Part shown: positions 57,423-64,000 of the stretch, one piece after another
Layout of the letters: each line of letters starts with the position of its first letter
Numbering within the stretch: position 1 is the stretch's first letter
Assembly (NCBI GenBank): GCA_020859985.1
Contig: JAJBVD010000006.1
Coordinates: 80,978 to 144,977 of the forward strand
Reading direction: 5' to 3'
DNA: 64,000 nt
DNA from: Clostridiales bacterium
GTDB lineage: Bacteria; Bacillota; Clostridia; Lachnospirales; Lachnospiraceae
The notes under the pieces: generated by a model
Databases searched by the model: none
Told to the model about the DNA's origin: nothing
Seen by the model: only the letters and a program-made list of their open reading frames with translations
Position numbers and translations under genes: made by a program

Positions 57423-58586
57423 ATGGGATTTGAAATTAAGGATGCTGCCAAAAATGAATTTATGCTGACAGGCAGTTTTCGGAAGAAAGGGTATGACTGG
57501 TGGTGGCATTCTTTTACTGCTGTCAATGAAACTACCGGGGAAGAAAAAGCATTCTTCATCGAATTTTTCACGATCAATCCCGGACTGAATCATGGACAGC
57601 CTGTTTTTGGACAACTTGAGGAAAACAGAAAAAACGGAATACGTCCATCATATCTGATGATCAAGGCGGGATGCTGGGGTGCTCCGCGCAGAGGCAGTTC
57701 CGCGGAAAATGAAAATAATCCCTGCCAACTTCATAGATTCTTCTCATGGGACGATGTGAGTATTCATGGCAAAGCACCATATTCGGTACAGGCGGATGAC
57801 TGTTATGCTTCGGATATGAAACTTGTCGGCAGCATATCCGTGAGTGAAGAAGATGCAGAAGCGCATCCGGAATGGATGTGCGACAGCGGGGAGATGTCCT
57901 GGAATCTTGAAATTGAGAAACAGATTGCTTTCAATGTCGGTTACGGAACCAGTAAGCTGTTCCGTTTTCTGAAAGCGTTTGAGATGTACTGGCACGCGGA
58001 AGGAATGAAAAGTGCCTACAGCGGAACTGTGACTTTAAACGGAGTCTCATACAGGGTCATTCCGGAAAAGAGCTATGGTTACGCAGATAAAAACTGGGGG
58101 AGTAACTTTACATCGCCGTGGGTATGGCTTTCATCCAATCATCTCGTCAGTAACGTGACCGGGCAGGAGTTGAAGAACAGCGTCTTTGACATTGGCGGAG
58201 GGAGACCCAAAATCTATTTCGTGCCGCTGAACCGGGTGCTGCTTGGCGCTTTCTATTATGAGGGGACGCCTTACGAATTCAATTTTTCAAAATTTTGGAC
58301 AGGCTGTAAAACGAAATTTTCATGTAAAGAGACAGAAACGGAAATCCAGTGGAGGGTCCGGCAGGAAAACCGGCAGGTTATCATGGAAACGAATGTTCGC
58401 TGCAAGAAAAAGGATATGCTTCTGGTCAACTATGAAGCTCCGGATGGAAGAAAACGTCATAACCGCCTCTGGAACGGAGGAAATGGAGTCGGGCGTATTC
58501 GACTTTATCGAAAAGGGAAAAACGGTAAGGTGCTGATTAACGATATTTCCGCATATAACATCGGGTGTGAATATGGGGAATATTGA
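57423..58586 (+). CDS. Tocopherol cyclase-like (lipocalin-fold) protein
   Basis: A 387-residue cytoplasmic-looking protein with no signal peptide. The C-terminal half has the pattern of the bacterial tocopherol cyclase-like family: YWHAEGMKSAYSGTVTLNG, then EKSYGYADKNWGSNFTSP and WVWLSSNHL. The first part includes WWWHSFTAVNETTGEEKAFF and APRRGSSAENENNPCQLHRF. These proteins fold as two lipocalin-like barrels; in bacteria their substrates are unknown, so no reaction is assigned. ATG 57423 follows GAGGCGAGG and sits 70 bases after a good promoter; the frame is open upstream but crosses that promoter. Confidence 0.8.
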   Translation: MGFEIKDAAKNEFMLTGSFRKKGYDWWWHSFTAVNETTGEEKAFFIEFFTINPGLNHGQPVFGQLEENRKNGIRPSYLMIKAGCWGAPRRGSSAENENNPCQLHRFFSWDDVSIHGKAPYSVQADDCYASDMKLVGSISVSEEDAEAHPEWMCDSGEMSWNLEIEKQIAFNVGYGTSKLFRFLKAFEMYWHAEGMKSAYSGTVTLNGVSYRVIPEKSYGYADKNWGSNFTSPWVWLSSNHLVSNVTGQELKNSVFDIGGGRPKIYFVPLNRVLLGAFYYEGTPYEFNFSKFWTGCKTKFSCKETETEIQWRVRQENRQVIMETNVRCKKKDMLLVNYEAPDGRKRHNRLWNGGNGVGRIRLYRKGKNGKVLINDISAYNIGCEYGEY

Positions 58587-58694
58587 CAGGCTATGAAAGA
58601 CATGGAAGGCGAGCCATCCAGAGTTTACAGGAAAGAACTTGTGTGAAGCTATGTTGTAATTCAATCAGTTTCGCCGGAAGGGAGTGAGAAACAT

Positions 58695-59270
58695 ATGACG
58701 AGAATATATTTTGTGCGTCATGCACAGCCAGTGCATTCATGGGGGGACGATAGAACAAGACTACTGACAGAGGAAGGACATAGGGATACTTCGTTGGTTC
58801 TTGCTTATTTGAAGGATAAGGAGATTGATGATTTCTATTGCAGTCCATATAGGAGAAGCCTGGATACAATAGCCAGCACGGCGGACTATTATCATAATAA
58901 TATAATGGTAGATGAACGGCTAAGGGAAAGAGAAGCAGGCGATGGCAGCAATTATGAGGGAATGTATCGGAAACGTTGGGAAAACCTTGACTACCACGAA
59001 GAGGGTGGAGAATCCATCCTCATGGTTCAGAAACGAAATATTGAGGCTCTGAATGAAATTTTGGAGAAAAGTGCTGGGAAAAATATTGTTATTGGTACAC
59101 ATGGGACAGCGCTCAGTTCGATTTTAAATTACTATGATAATAGTTTTTGCTGCAATGATTTCCTGCGTATCATTGACTGGATGCCGTATATTATCCGACT
59201 TGACTATGATGGGAGGCAGCTTCTTCAGATGGAAGAATGTTTCCATATTGAAAAAGAATATAAGGGATAA
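58695..59270 (+). CDS. Histidine phosphatase superfamily protein
   Basis: A 191-residue phosphatase or mutase of the phosphoglycerate mutase superfamily. The catalytic motif FVRHAQP is at the N-terminus, SPYRRSLDTIAST carries the second Arg, the acid Glu lies in RLREREAGDG, and the second His is in VIGTHGTALSSIL. All catalytic residues are present. The substrate is unknown. GGAAGGGAGTGAG precedes the start. It lies in a zone where neighbours are broken, but itself appears intact. Confidence 0.9.
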   Translation: MTRIYFVRHAQPVHSWGDDRTRLLTEEGHRDTSLVLAYLKDKEIDDFYCSPYRRSLDTIASTADYYHNNIMVDERLREREAGDGSNYEGMYRKRWENLDYHEEGGESILMVQKRNIEALNEILEKSAGKNIVIGTHGTALSSILNYYDNSFCCNDFLRIIDWMPYIIRLDYDGRQLLQMEECFHIEKEYKG

Positions 59271-59326
59271 TCAACCCATGGACGATGTACATAGCGAGTG
59301 TAAGTTATGAAAGAGAGAAAGATTGT

Positions 59327-59404
59327 ATGAATCTGAAAATTGCATTGCTTCAGATCCTTCCGGGAAAGGACCTTACGGAGCAGACTACCTTTCTGTGGAA
59401 GTAA
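59327..59404 (+). pseudogene. Carbon-nitrogen hydrolase N-terminal stub (25 codons)
   Basis: A 25-codon frame reading MNLKIALLQILPGKDLTEQT and ending in a stop. The start MxLKIALLQI-PGKxxxEN is the typical N-terminus of Lachnospiraceae nitrilase-family amidohydrolases of about 280 residues. The catalytic Glu, Lys and Cys are all missing, so this is a remnant. It is also possible that it is a chance short frame, though the match in position and order is good. Confidence 0.6.
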
Positions 59405-59597
59405 GGGAAGGAAAAAGGAAGGAAAACAGTATTTTCGTCAGTTAGGCACACATTTAAATTGTATCAAAGACGAGATACTAATAGATGACTAATGTGGCTG
59501 CGGTGTGATAGAGAAAAGTGTTGCGAAAACGGAATCCATGAGCGTATAATAGATAACAAGAAACAGGTGATTTCTTGAATAGCAAAGGAGAACGGCT
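59405..59597. other. Intergenic region with promoter
   Basis: Apart from a promoter, TTGCGA (59521-59526), 18-base spacer, TATAAT (59545-59550), and AAAGGAG before the next start, nothing is recognised. Confidence 0.6.
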
Positions 59598-60004
59598 ATG
59601 GGAATCTATTTAAATCCAAACAATGAAGACTTTAAAATGGCACTGGATTCAGAAATTTATGTTGATAAATCATTGTTGATAGAGAAAACCAATAAAGTGA
59701 TCCGTACAGAGCAGCGGTTTGTATCCGTCAGCCGCCCCAGAAGATTTGGAAAATCCATGGCTGCAAATATGCTGACAGCTTATTACAGCAGGGGTTGCGA
59801 TTCCAGAGAAATGTTCTCTGGCCTTAAAATAAGCAAAGATAAGGATACCTTTGAGAAACACCTGAATAAATATAATGTCATCCGCGTCAACATTGTCAAT
59901 TATCTGGGTCAAAGAAAGGAGACATCCTGCTCGTTGAAATAAATTACTGCAAAGATGATCCGGATAAAAAGCACACATGTCGGATAGAAAAGCTAAAAAA
60001 ATGA
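59598..60004 (+). pseudogene. AAA-ATPase-like gene (PF09820 type) with internal deletion
   Basis: The first about 105 residues match the N-terminus of the AAA-ATPase-like family: MGIYLNPNNEDFKMALDSEI, YVDKSLLIEKTN, FVSVSRPRRFGKSMAANML (Walker A as PRRFGKS). The frame then stops at 59942. In another frame, 59918-60004 reads GDILLVEINYCKDDPDKKHT and CRIEKLKK then stop, matching the usual C-terminal end of the same family (GDILLVGINYDK-like). Roughly 400 central residues have been removed, leaving both ends joined out of frame. Full-length members are about 500-580 residues; function is unclear. Confidence 0.85.
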
Positions 60005-60093
60005 GACGATGGGGAGAGATATCGTCATCTGGAGAAATAAGGTGCGATAACAGTTATGAAAGAAATAAGAGAACAGGCAGACGGTAATTTCAT

Positions 60094-60807
60094 ATGTACT
60101 TTGTGATATGCGAAGACAATCCGGAAGAAGGATTGTGGCTTCAGGATAAACTGAAAAAATGGGCGTATAAAAGGAACGTGGTGGTAGAGACAGCCAGATA
60201 CGAAAGTGCGGAGCGGTTCTGGTTTTCCTATGAGGAAAAGCAAAAAATAGATGCGATTTTTCTGGATATTCAGCTGCCGGATGAGGATGGCATGACGCTG
60301 GCGAGAAAGCTGCGCGCGCGAAAGAATCCGGTTCCGATTCTTTTTGTGACGGGAATAGATGATTATATGGCAGAAGGCTATGACGTGCAGGCCATTCATT
60401 ATCTGTTAAAACCCGTCTCCGAAGAAAAGCTGGAAGCATGCTTGGAGCGTATTATGCGGGCTTCAGATATGGAGGAGCCTTTTGTGATATTGCAGACAGA
60501 TGCGGACGCGGTTCGGGTTTTACAGAGAGATATCGTTACGGTAGAGGTGTTTGCGCACCAGTGTGTTTATACAACGAAGGAGAGCTCATATACGGTTTTA
60601 GAATCCCTGAAAGAAGCACAGGAAAAGCTGCAAAGCGGATGGTTTGTCTTGGCCTACCGCGGAATCCTGGTAAACCTTTTTCATGTAAGATCCATTAGCC
60701 GGGAGAAGGTTTGCCTGACAGATGGCAGGGAAGTGCCGGTCAGCCGACGAATGTATGGAGAACTGAACCAGGCATTTATCCGGTTTTACAGGGAAGGAAG
60801 AGCGTGA
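60094..60807 (+). CDS. LytTR-family response regulator (AgrA type)
   Basis: A 237-residue regulator. The receiver domain (about 1-120) has the acidic pair in CEDNPEE, the phosphorylated Asp in IFLDIQLPDEDG, the Thr in LFVTGIDD and the Lys in YLLKPVSE. The LytTR DNA-binding domain follows (about 135-235), ending FIRFYREGRA. No strong ribosome site lies before ATG 60094; a 16-codon frame (60056-60106) with AAGGTG upstream overlaps the start and could couple translation. The stop overlaps the kinase start by one base. A 21-bp-spaced direct repeat downstream at 61516-61550 is its likely binding site. Confidence 0.93.
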   Translation: MYFVICEDNPEEGLWLQDKLKKWAYKRNVVVETARYESAERFWFSYEEKQKIDAIFLDIQLPDEDGMTLARKLRARKNPVPILFVTGIDDYMAEGYDVQAIHYLLKPVSEEKLEACLERIMRASDMEEPFVILQTDADAVRVLQRDIVTVEVFAHQCVYTTKESSYTVLESLKEAQEKLQSGWFVLAYRGILVNLFHVRSISREKVCLTDGREVPVSRRMYGELNQAFIRFYREGRA

Positions 60808-61520
60808 TGTTGGGATTTTTTATTCTGACTGTTTTGTTTTTGATTGTATTTGCATTATTGCTTTTTGTGCTTGAACCGAGGATGGTGGAGAAACACCTTG
60901 CACAGGTCCAAAACCAGCTGGCAGAGCGGCAGATGGAGGAATTACAGAGCAATTACAGGGAACTGCGCGGCTGGCGGCATGACTGGCGGAATCATATGCA
61001 GGCTTTGAAGGTCTATGTGGATGGCGGCGATCTGGACAAGGCGGCGGATTATATTGTGCAGATGGGCGAGGCATTTGAACGTGTGGCGCAGACCGTGAAG
61101 TCCGGCAATGCCATGGCGGATGCGATTATCAACAGTAAATTATCTCTGGCGCGTGAAAAGGGGATCGCAATGGATGCGACATTCCGCATCCCGGAGATAC
61201 TGCCCATATCGGATGTAGAATTCTGTGTTTTATTTGGAAATCTGATGGACAATGCAATCGAAAGCTGTTTGACGATTCCCGAAAAAGAGAAACGTTTTAT
61301 CCGGATTTATATAAGTACCTTTCAGGAGCAGTTTTATCTGTCAATTTCTAACGCGACGGCAAAAATGACACGAACAGCGACTTATTTTTCCTGGAAAGGG
61401 AAGGGACATGGATTCGGGATGATGAATATTGATTCCGTAGTAAAACATCACAAGGGCTATTTAAATCGCAGCAACGAGCCAGGTGTCTTTCAAACGGAGC
61501 TGATGATTCCGTATGAATAA
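60807..61520 (+). CDS. GHKL sensor histidine kinase (AgrC-like), single membrane helix
   Basis: A 237-residue kinase. One N-terminal membrane helix (about 3-22) is followed by a coiled-coil region and the phosphoacceptor motif GWRHDWRNHMQALK. The ATP-binding GHKL domain has NLMDNAIES (N box) and GKGHGFGMMNIDSVVKHHKG (G box). AgrC-type kinases usually have six or seven membrane helices that detect a peptide; this one has only one and no obvious external sensor. It may detect its signal through a partner such as the downstream ABC exporter. ATG 60807 shares one base with the regulator stop and has GGGAAGGAAG upstream. Confidence 0.92.
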   Translation: MLGFFILTVLFLIVFALLLFVLEPRMVEKHLAQVQNQLAERQMEELQSNYRELRGWRHDWRNHMQALKVYVDGGDLDKAADYIVQMGEAFERVAQTVKSGNAMADAIINSKLSLAREKGIAMDATFRIPEILPISDVEFCVLFGNLMDNAIESCLTIPEKEKRFIRIYISTFQEQFYLSISNATAKMTRTATYFSWKGKGHGFGMMNIDSVVKHHKGYLNRSNEPGVFQTELMIPYE

Positions 61521-61550
61521 CCGCTTATGTCTGGAAAATAACCGCTTGTG
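61516..61550 (+). promoter_or_regulatory. LytTR-type direct repeat, 21-bp spacing
   Basis: AATAACCGCTTATG (61516-61529) and AATAACCGCTTGTG (61537-61550) are direct repeats exactly 21 bases apart, two helical turns, the known spacing of LytTR regulator sites. The second ends 19 bases before the -35 at 61570. Confidence 0.75.
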
Positions 61551-61569
61551 AGAAAAAATAAAAATTATG

Positions 61570-61598
61570 TTTTGAATGTGATATCCTCTCTTTATGGA
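61570..61598 (+). promoter_or_regulatory. Predicted activator-dependent promoter of the ABC exporter
   Basis: TTTTGA (61570-61575), 17-base spacer, TATGGA (61593-61598). Both boxes are poor, as expected for a promoter needing an activator. It overlaps the left part of a terminator. Confidence 0.5.
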
Positions 61599-61620
61599 CA
61601 ATAAGCAGAGGATATTTTTT
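61581..61620 (+). terminator. Terminator after the two-component genes
   Basis: ATATCCTCT (61581-61589) pairs perfectly with AGAGGATAT (61607-61615), followed by TTTTT. Transcripts starting at the nested promoter would contain only the right arm and escape it. Confidence 0.85.
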
Positions 61621-61670
61621 GCTATTTGGAGCAGCTACATTCATTACATGATGCCGGAGGTCTTACAGCT

Positions 61671-63494
61671 ATGAAGAGAAAATCATTATTGCAATATCAA
61701 TGGAAAAAGAACCGGACAGTTTTCTTTTGCGGATTTTTCTATGTGCCGACGGGAATCCTGGCAGGTTTGCTGCGGGTTTATCTTCCCAAGGCGGTGCTTT
61801 CGGAACTGGAAACCGCACAGACTGTGGCGCACATGGGAATGACGCTTCTTGTAATTTCAGTGGCGCTGCTTTTACTTCTGCTGATGCAGACAAGGCTTGA
61901 GGTGTCAATTTCACGTTACGGGTATTTACTTCTTCAGGAAATGCGAGGAGAGTATGCGGGGAGACTTCTTACCGCAAATTATGAAGAAATGGAAACGCAG
62001 GATTTTCGTTCGGCGCGTGATCAGGCAAAACAGGCAATTTACGGTGAACGGATGGATGGAAAAAATATTACTCCAGTCAATGATTTTATGAAAAATCTGT
62101 TGTCTGCACTTACCAATATTGGCTCTGTGCTGCTGTATACGGTGATGATTGCACGGGTTTCACCGATCCTGATCCCTGTGCTTCTTCTGCCGCCAATGCT
62201 GATTTTTTATCTGGATGGAAAGGTCGGTGTTCGGGAAAAGAAAAATTGGGATGCGGTAGCGGACGCGGCGCAGAAGGAGGCGTATACGAGAGAACGTGCC
62301 GGAGATTTTACTTACGCAAAAGATATACGTCTCTACAATATGAAACCGTGGCTGCTTGGCATGTATCAGAAATATGCTGGGATAAGGCTTGGCTTAAAAA
62401 AAGAGGAGCTCCTGTTTACCGGAGGCCTTGCGGTAATCAACAATGTAATTAATTATCTGCAAATTGCCTGTATCTGCGGATTCTTTTTGTACCAAGCATG
62501 GATTGGACGAATAACGATATCCGATGTAGTACTTTATTTCGGAGCGGCTGCTTCTTTAACGACAGCATTGCTTACAGCCTCTCAAACAATGGTTGACCTA
62601 CGCCTTATGGGGATCAATTATCAGAAATACGCGGATTTCGTGGATATGCCGGAAAGTAAATTCGATGAGGGTGAAACACTCCCTTCGAAAGATGAGATGC
62701 CAGGCGCTGGTCATCCTGACTCTGAAACGGTCACATTGGAGCTACAGTCAGTTTCCTATCGTTTTCCGGATGCAGATACAGATTTACTACATAATCTGAA
62801 CCTCACTGTAAAAAGCGGTGAACGAATAGCGGTTGTCGGGTTAAACGGCGCCGGTAAAACTACACTAATGAAGCTGCTTTGCGGTCTTTTGACTCCTACA
62901 GGCGGAAGGATTCTCTTAAATGGGGTGGATATGAGTACTTTGCCGCCCGAAAAGAGGTATGAATGGTTTTCCTGTGCGTTTCAGGATATCGGGTTCCTTC
63001 CGGTATCTGTACAGGAAAATATATGTGGCTATGGAAAAGCTGACAGATTTAAACTTTTTGATTGTCTGGAAAAAGCCGGTATCATAGATAAGATACTTTC
63101 CCTTCCGGATAGTGTAAATACTTTGATGGAAAAGGACATAAACGAGGATGCGGTCGATTTCTCCGGAGGGGAGAAGCAGAAGCTTGCGCTGGCGCGTGCC
63201 CTGTATCAGGATCGACCGGTACTGATTCTGGATGAGCCGACGGCGGCGCTTGATCCGCTGGCGGAATATGAGATGTATCAGCGTTACGCGGATTTTGCAA
63301 AAGACAAATTGTCTTTCTTCGTATCGCACCGTTTGTCCAGTACACGATTTTGCACACGCATCCTTCTTTTGCAGGACGGCTGCTTTGCGGAGCAGGGGAC
63401 GCATGAGGAATTGCTTAAGAAGAATGGCGTGTATGCGGAACTGTTTCGGCTGCAGAGTTATTATTATAATCGAGAGAAAGAGGGTACGGTATGA
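61671..63494 (+). CDS. ABC exporter half-transporter (membrane domain fused to ATPase)
   Basis: A 607-residue protein. Six membrane helices occupy about 15-320, followed by the ATPase domain. Walker A is GLNGAGKTT, the signature is FSGGEKQKLALARAL, Walker B is LILDEPTAALD, and the switch His is in FFVSHRLSSTRF. ATG 61671 has GGAGG about ten bases upstream. The stop overlaps the start of a second half-transporter by four bases (ATGA), so the two likely make a heterodimer. The linked two-component system suggests export of a peptide or response to an antimicrobial; substrate unknown. Confidence 0.95.
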   Translation: MKRKSLLQYQWKKNRTVFFCGFFYVPTGILAGLLRVYLPKAVLSELETAQTVAHMGMTLLVISVALLLLLLMQTRLEVSISRYGYLLLQEMRGEYAGRLLTANYEEMETQDFRSARDQAKQAIYGERMDGKNITPVNDFMKNLLSALTNIGSVLLYTVMIARVSPILIPVLLLPPMLIFYLDGKVGVREKKNWDAVADAAQKEAYTRERAGDFTYAKDIRLYNMKPWLLGMYQKYAGIRLGLKKEELLFTGGLAVINNVINYLQIACICGFFLYQAWIGRITISDVVLYFGAAASLTTALLTASQTMVDLRLMGINYQKYADFVDMPESKFDEGETLPSKDEMPGAGHPDSETVTLELQSVSYRFPDADTDLLHNLNLTVKSGERIAVVGLNGAGKTTLMKLLCGLLTPTGGRILLNGVDMSTLPPEKRYEWFSCAFQDIGFLPVSVQENICGYGKADRFKLFDCLEKAGIIDKILSLPDSVNTLMEKDINEDAVDFSGGEKQKLALARALYQDRPVLILDEPTAALDPLAEYEMYQRYADFAKDKLSFFVSHRLSSTRFCTRILLLQDGCFAEQGTHEELLKKNGVYAELFRLQSYYYNREKEGTV

Positions 63495-64000
63495 AAATAG
63501 AAAATATGCGTTTGAAGGAAATGCTGCGTATCAATCTCAGAGGACTTACGTTTATTGCTCAGGATAAAATCCGGGGAATCCTTCTGATGCTTTTCATCGG
63601 GATCATCAACGCCGTTTATAGATTCTGGAATGTGTGGCTGCTCGCCGTACTAGCGGACGCTTTGCAGGCACATGCCTCTGCGCAGACTCTGATTCGGGAT
63701 CTGGCTCTGATGGCAGGAGGAGGCTTGCTCGTAGGCGCAGTGAGATTCACCTCCATTTACATCCTGTTTTATATCGGCTCGAATGTTTGGGAACAGGCGG
63801 ATCTGGCGCTGAACAGTAAAATGATGGACATGGATTACGAGTATATGGAATCTGAGAAGGTTCAGAATCAGAGGCGTGACCTTGATGAAATATCGCGCAG
63901 TTATGGGGGCGGCGGTATTAATTTCCTGTTCTGGAGAGTGGAGGTCGTTGTCCGTACAACAACAGAGGTTCTGATTGCTGTTTTTTATCTGGCTCAGATG
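63491..64000 (+). CDS. ABC exporter second half-transporter (3' end outside window)
   Basis: The first 170 residues of a second exporter half, starting at ATG 63491 in ATGA overlap with the previous stop and open to the window edge. It begins MKIENMRLKEMLRINLRGLT and shows two hydrophobic helices (ILLMLFIGIINAVYRFWNVW; LALMAGGGLLVGAVRFTSIY), then a cytoplasmic loop with MDMDYEYMESEKVQNQRRDL, as in ABC-exporter membrane domains. The ATPase part must lie to the right of the window. It pairs with the upstream half-transporter. Confidence 0.88.
   Translation, partial: MKIENMRLKEMLRINLRGLTFIAQDKIRGILLMLFIGIINAVYRFWNVWLLAVLADALQAHASAQTLIRDLALMAGGGLLVGAVRFTSIYILFYIGSNVWEQADLALNSKMMDMDYEYMESEKVQNQRRDLDEISRSYGGGGINFLFWRVEVVVRTTTEVLIAVFYLAQM

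Noticed and set aside
56976..57614. Minus-strand open frame of 212 codons across the non-coding block and into the tocopherol cyclase-like gene
   Set aside because: It overlaps a supported gene and its promoter, has no ribosome site and no recognisable domain; the hairpins there explain the sequence better as non-coding.
55887..60004. Prophage or integrative element as the cause of the decay zone
   Set aside because: No integrase, transposase, phage structural gene or flanking direct repeat was found.

Overview
The window looks like chromosome of an anaerobic, spore-forming member of the Clostridia, most likely family Lachnospiraceae. The basis is a near-balanced base composition, strong AGGAGG-type ribosome sites, sporulation genes (a SpoVB-type flippase and the germination protease gpr), a biotin-dependent sodium-pump decarboxylase operon, an AgrA/LytTR-type two-component system, and a Gram-positive LexA box in front of recA. 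No phage, insertion sequence or CRISPR array was found. Genus cannot be fixed from the sequence alone.

Layout. 1-7564: a beta-glucan uptake and breakdown locus with two ABC permeases (the first cut by the window edge), a secreted non-catalytic protein with three tandem repeats, a solute-binding protein, a LacI-type regulator and a GH5 glucanase whose start overlaps the regulator's stop. 7653-10406: a SpoVB-like flippase (minus strand) and an auto-inhibited Fic protein with a DNA-binding head. 10624-13720: an Rrf2/IscR regulator, cysteine desulfurase and mnmA, for sulfur transfer and tRNA thiolation. 13825-19357: a sodium-pumping decarboxylase operon that carries two different carboxyltransferases, a biotin carrier, OadB and an OadG with a large secreted domain. 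19831-20904: a sugar nucleotidyltransferase and tRNA-Pro(GGG). 21290-29332: an envelope cluster with a transmembrane Ser/Thr kinase, three single-pass proteins with acidic or Ser/Gly-rich extracellular stretches, and a CPBP membrane protease. 29762-35826: glutamate synthase gltB-gltD. 36152-41918: gpr, a GGDEF/EAL protein and a P-type cation ATPase. 42054-47294: the housekeeping run pyrH-frr-uppS-cdsA-dxr-rseP. 47572-50542: recA-recX and ilvE. 50740-55487: an orphan MoxR-type ATPase, a MATE exporter, shikimate kinase and a COG2426 membrane protein. 55887-60004: a zone of gene decay with a frameshifted panE, a nitrilase stub and an internally deleted AAA-ATPase, mixed with apparently intact small genes. 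60094-64000: a LytTR regulator, a sensor kinase and a heterodimeric ABC exporter running off the right edge.

The intergenic DNA is unusually informative. A 27-bp inverted-repeat unit (8-bp arms, 11-nt loop) recurs in at least seven intergenic places on both strands, once recruited into a terminator. Several intergenic regions fold into multi-armed palindromic elements (3581-3706, 35832-35992, 52581-52794). A 21-bp-spaced direct repeat in front of a promoter nested inside a terminator links the two-component system to the exporter. The least familiar multi-gene unit is the kinase/low-complexity envelope cluster at 21290-29332. The most interesting metabolic unit is the decarboxylase operon, which holds all three parts of a transcarboxylase together with a sodium pump.
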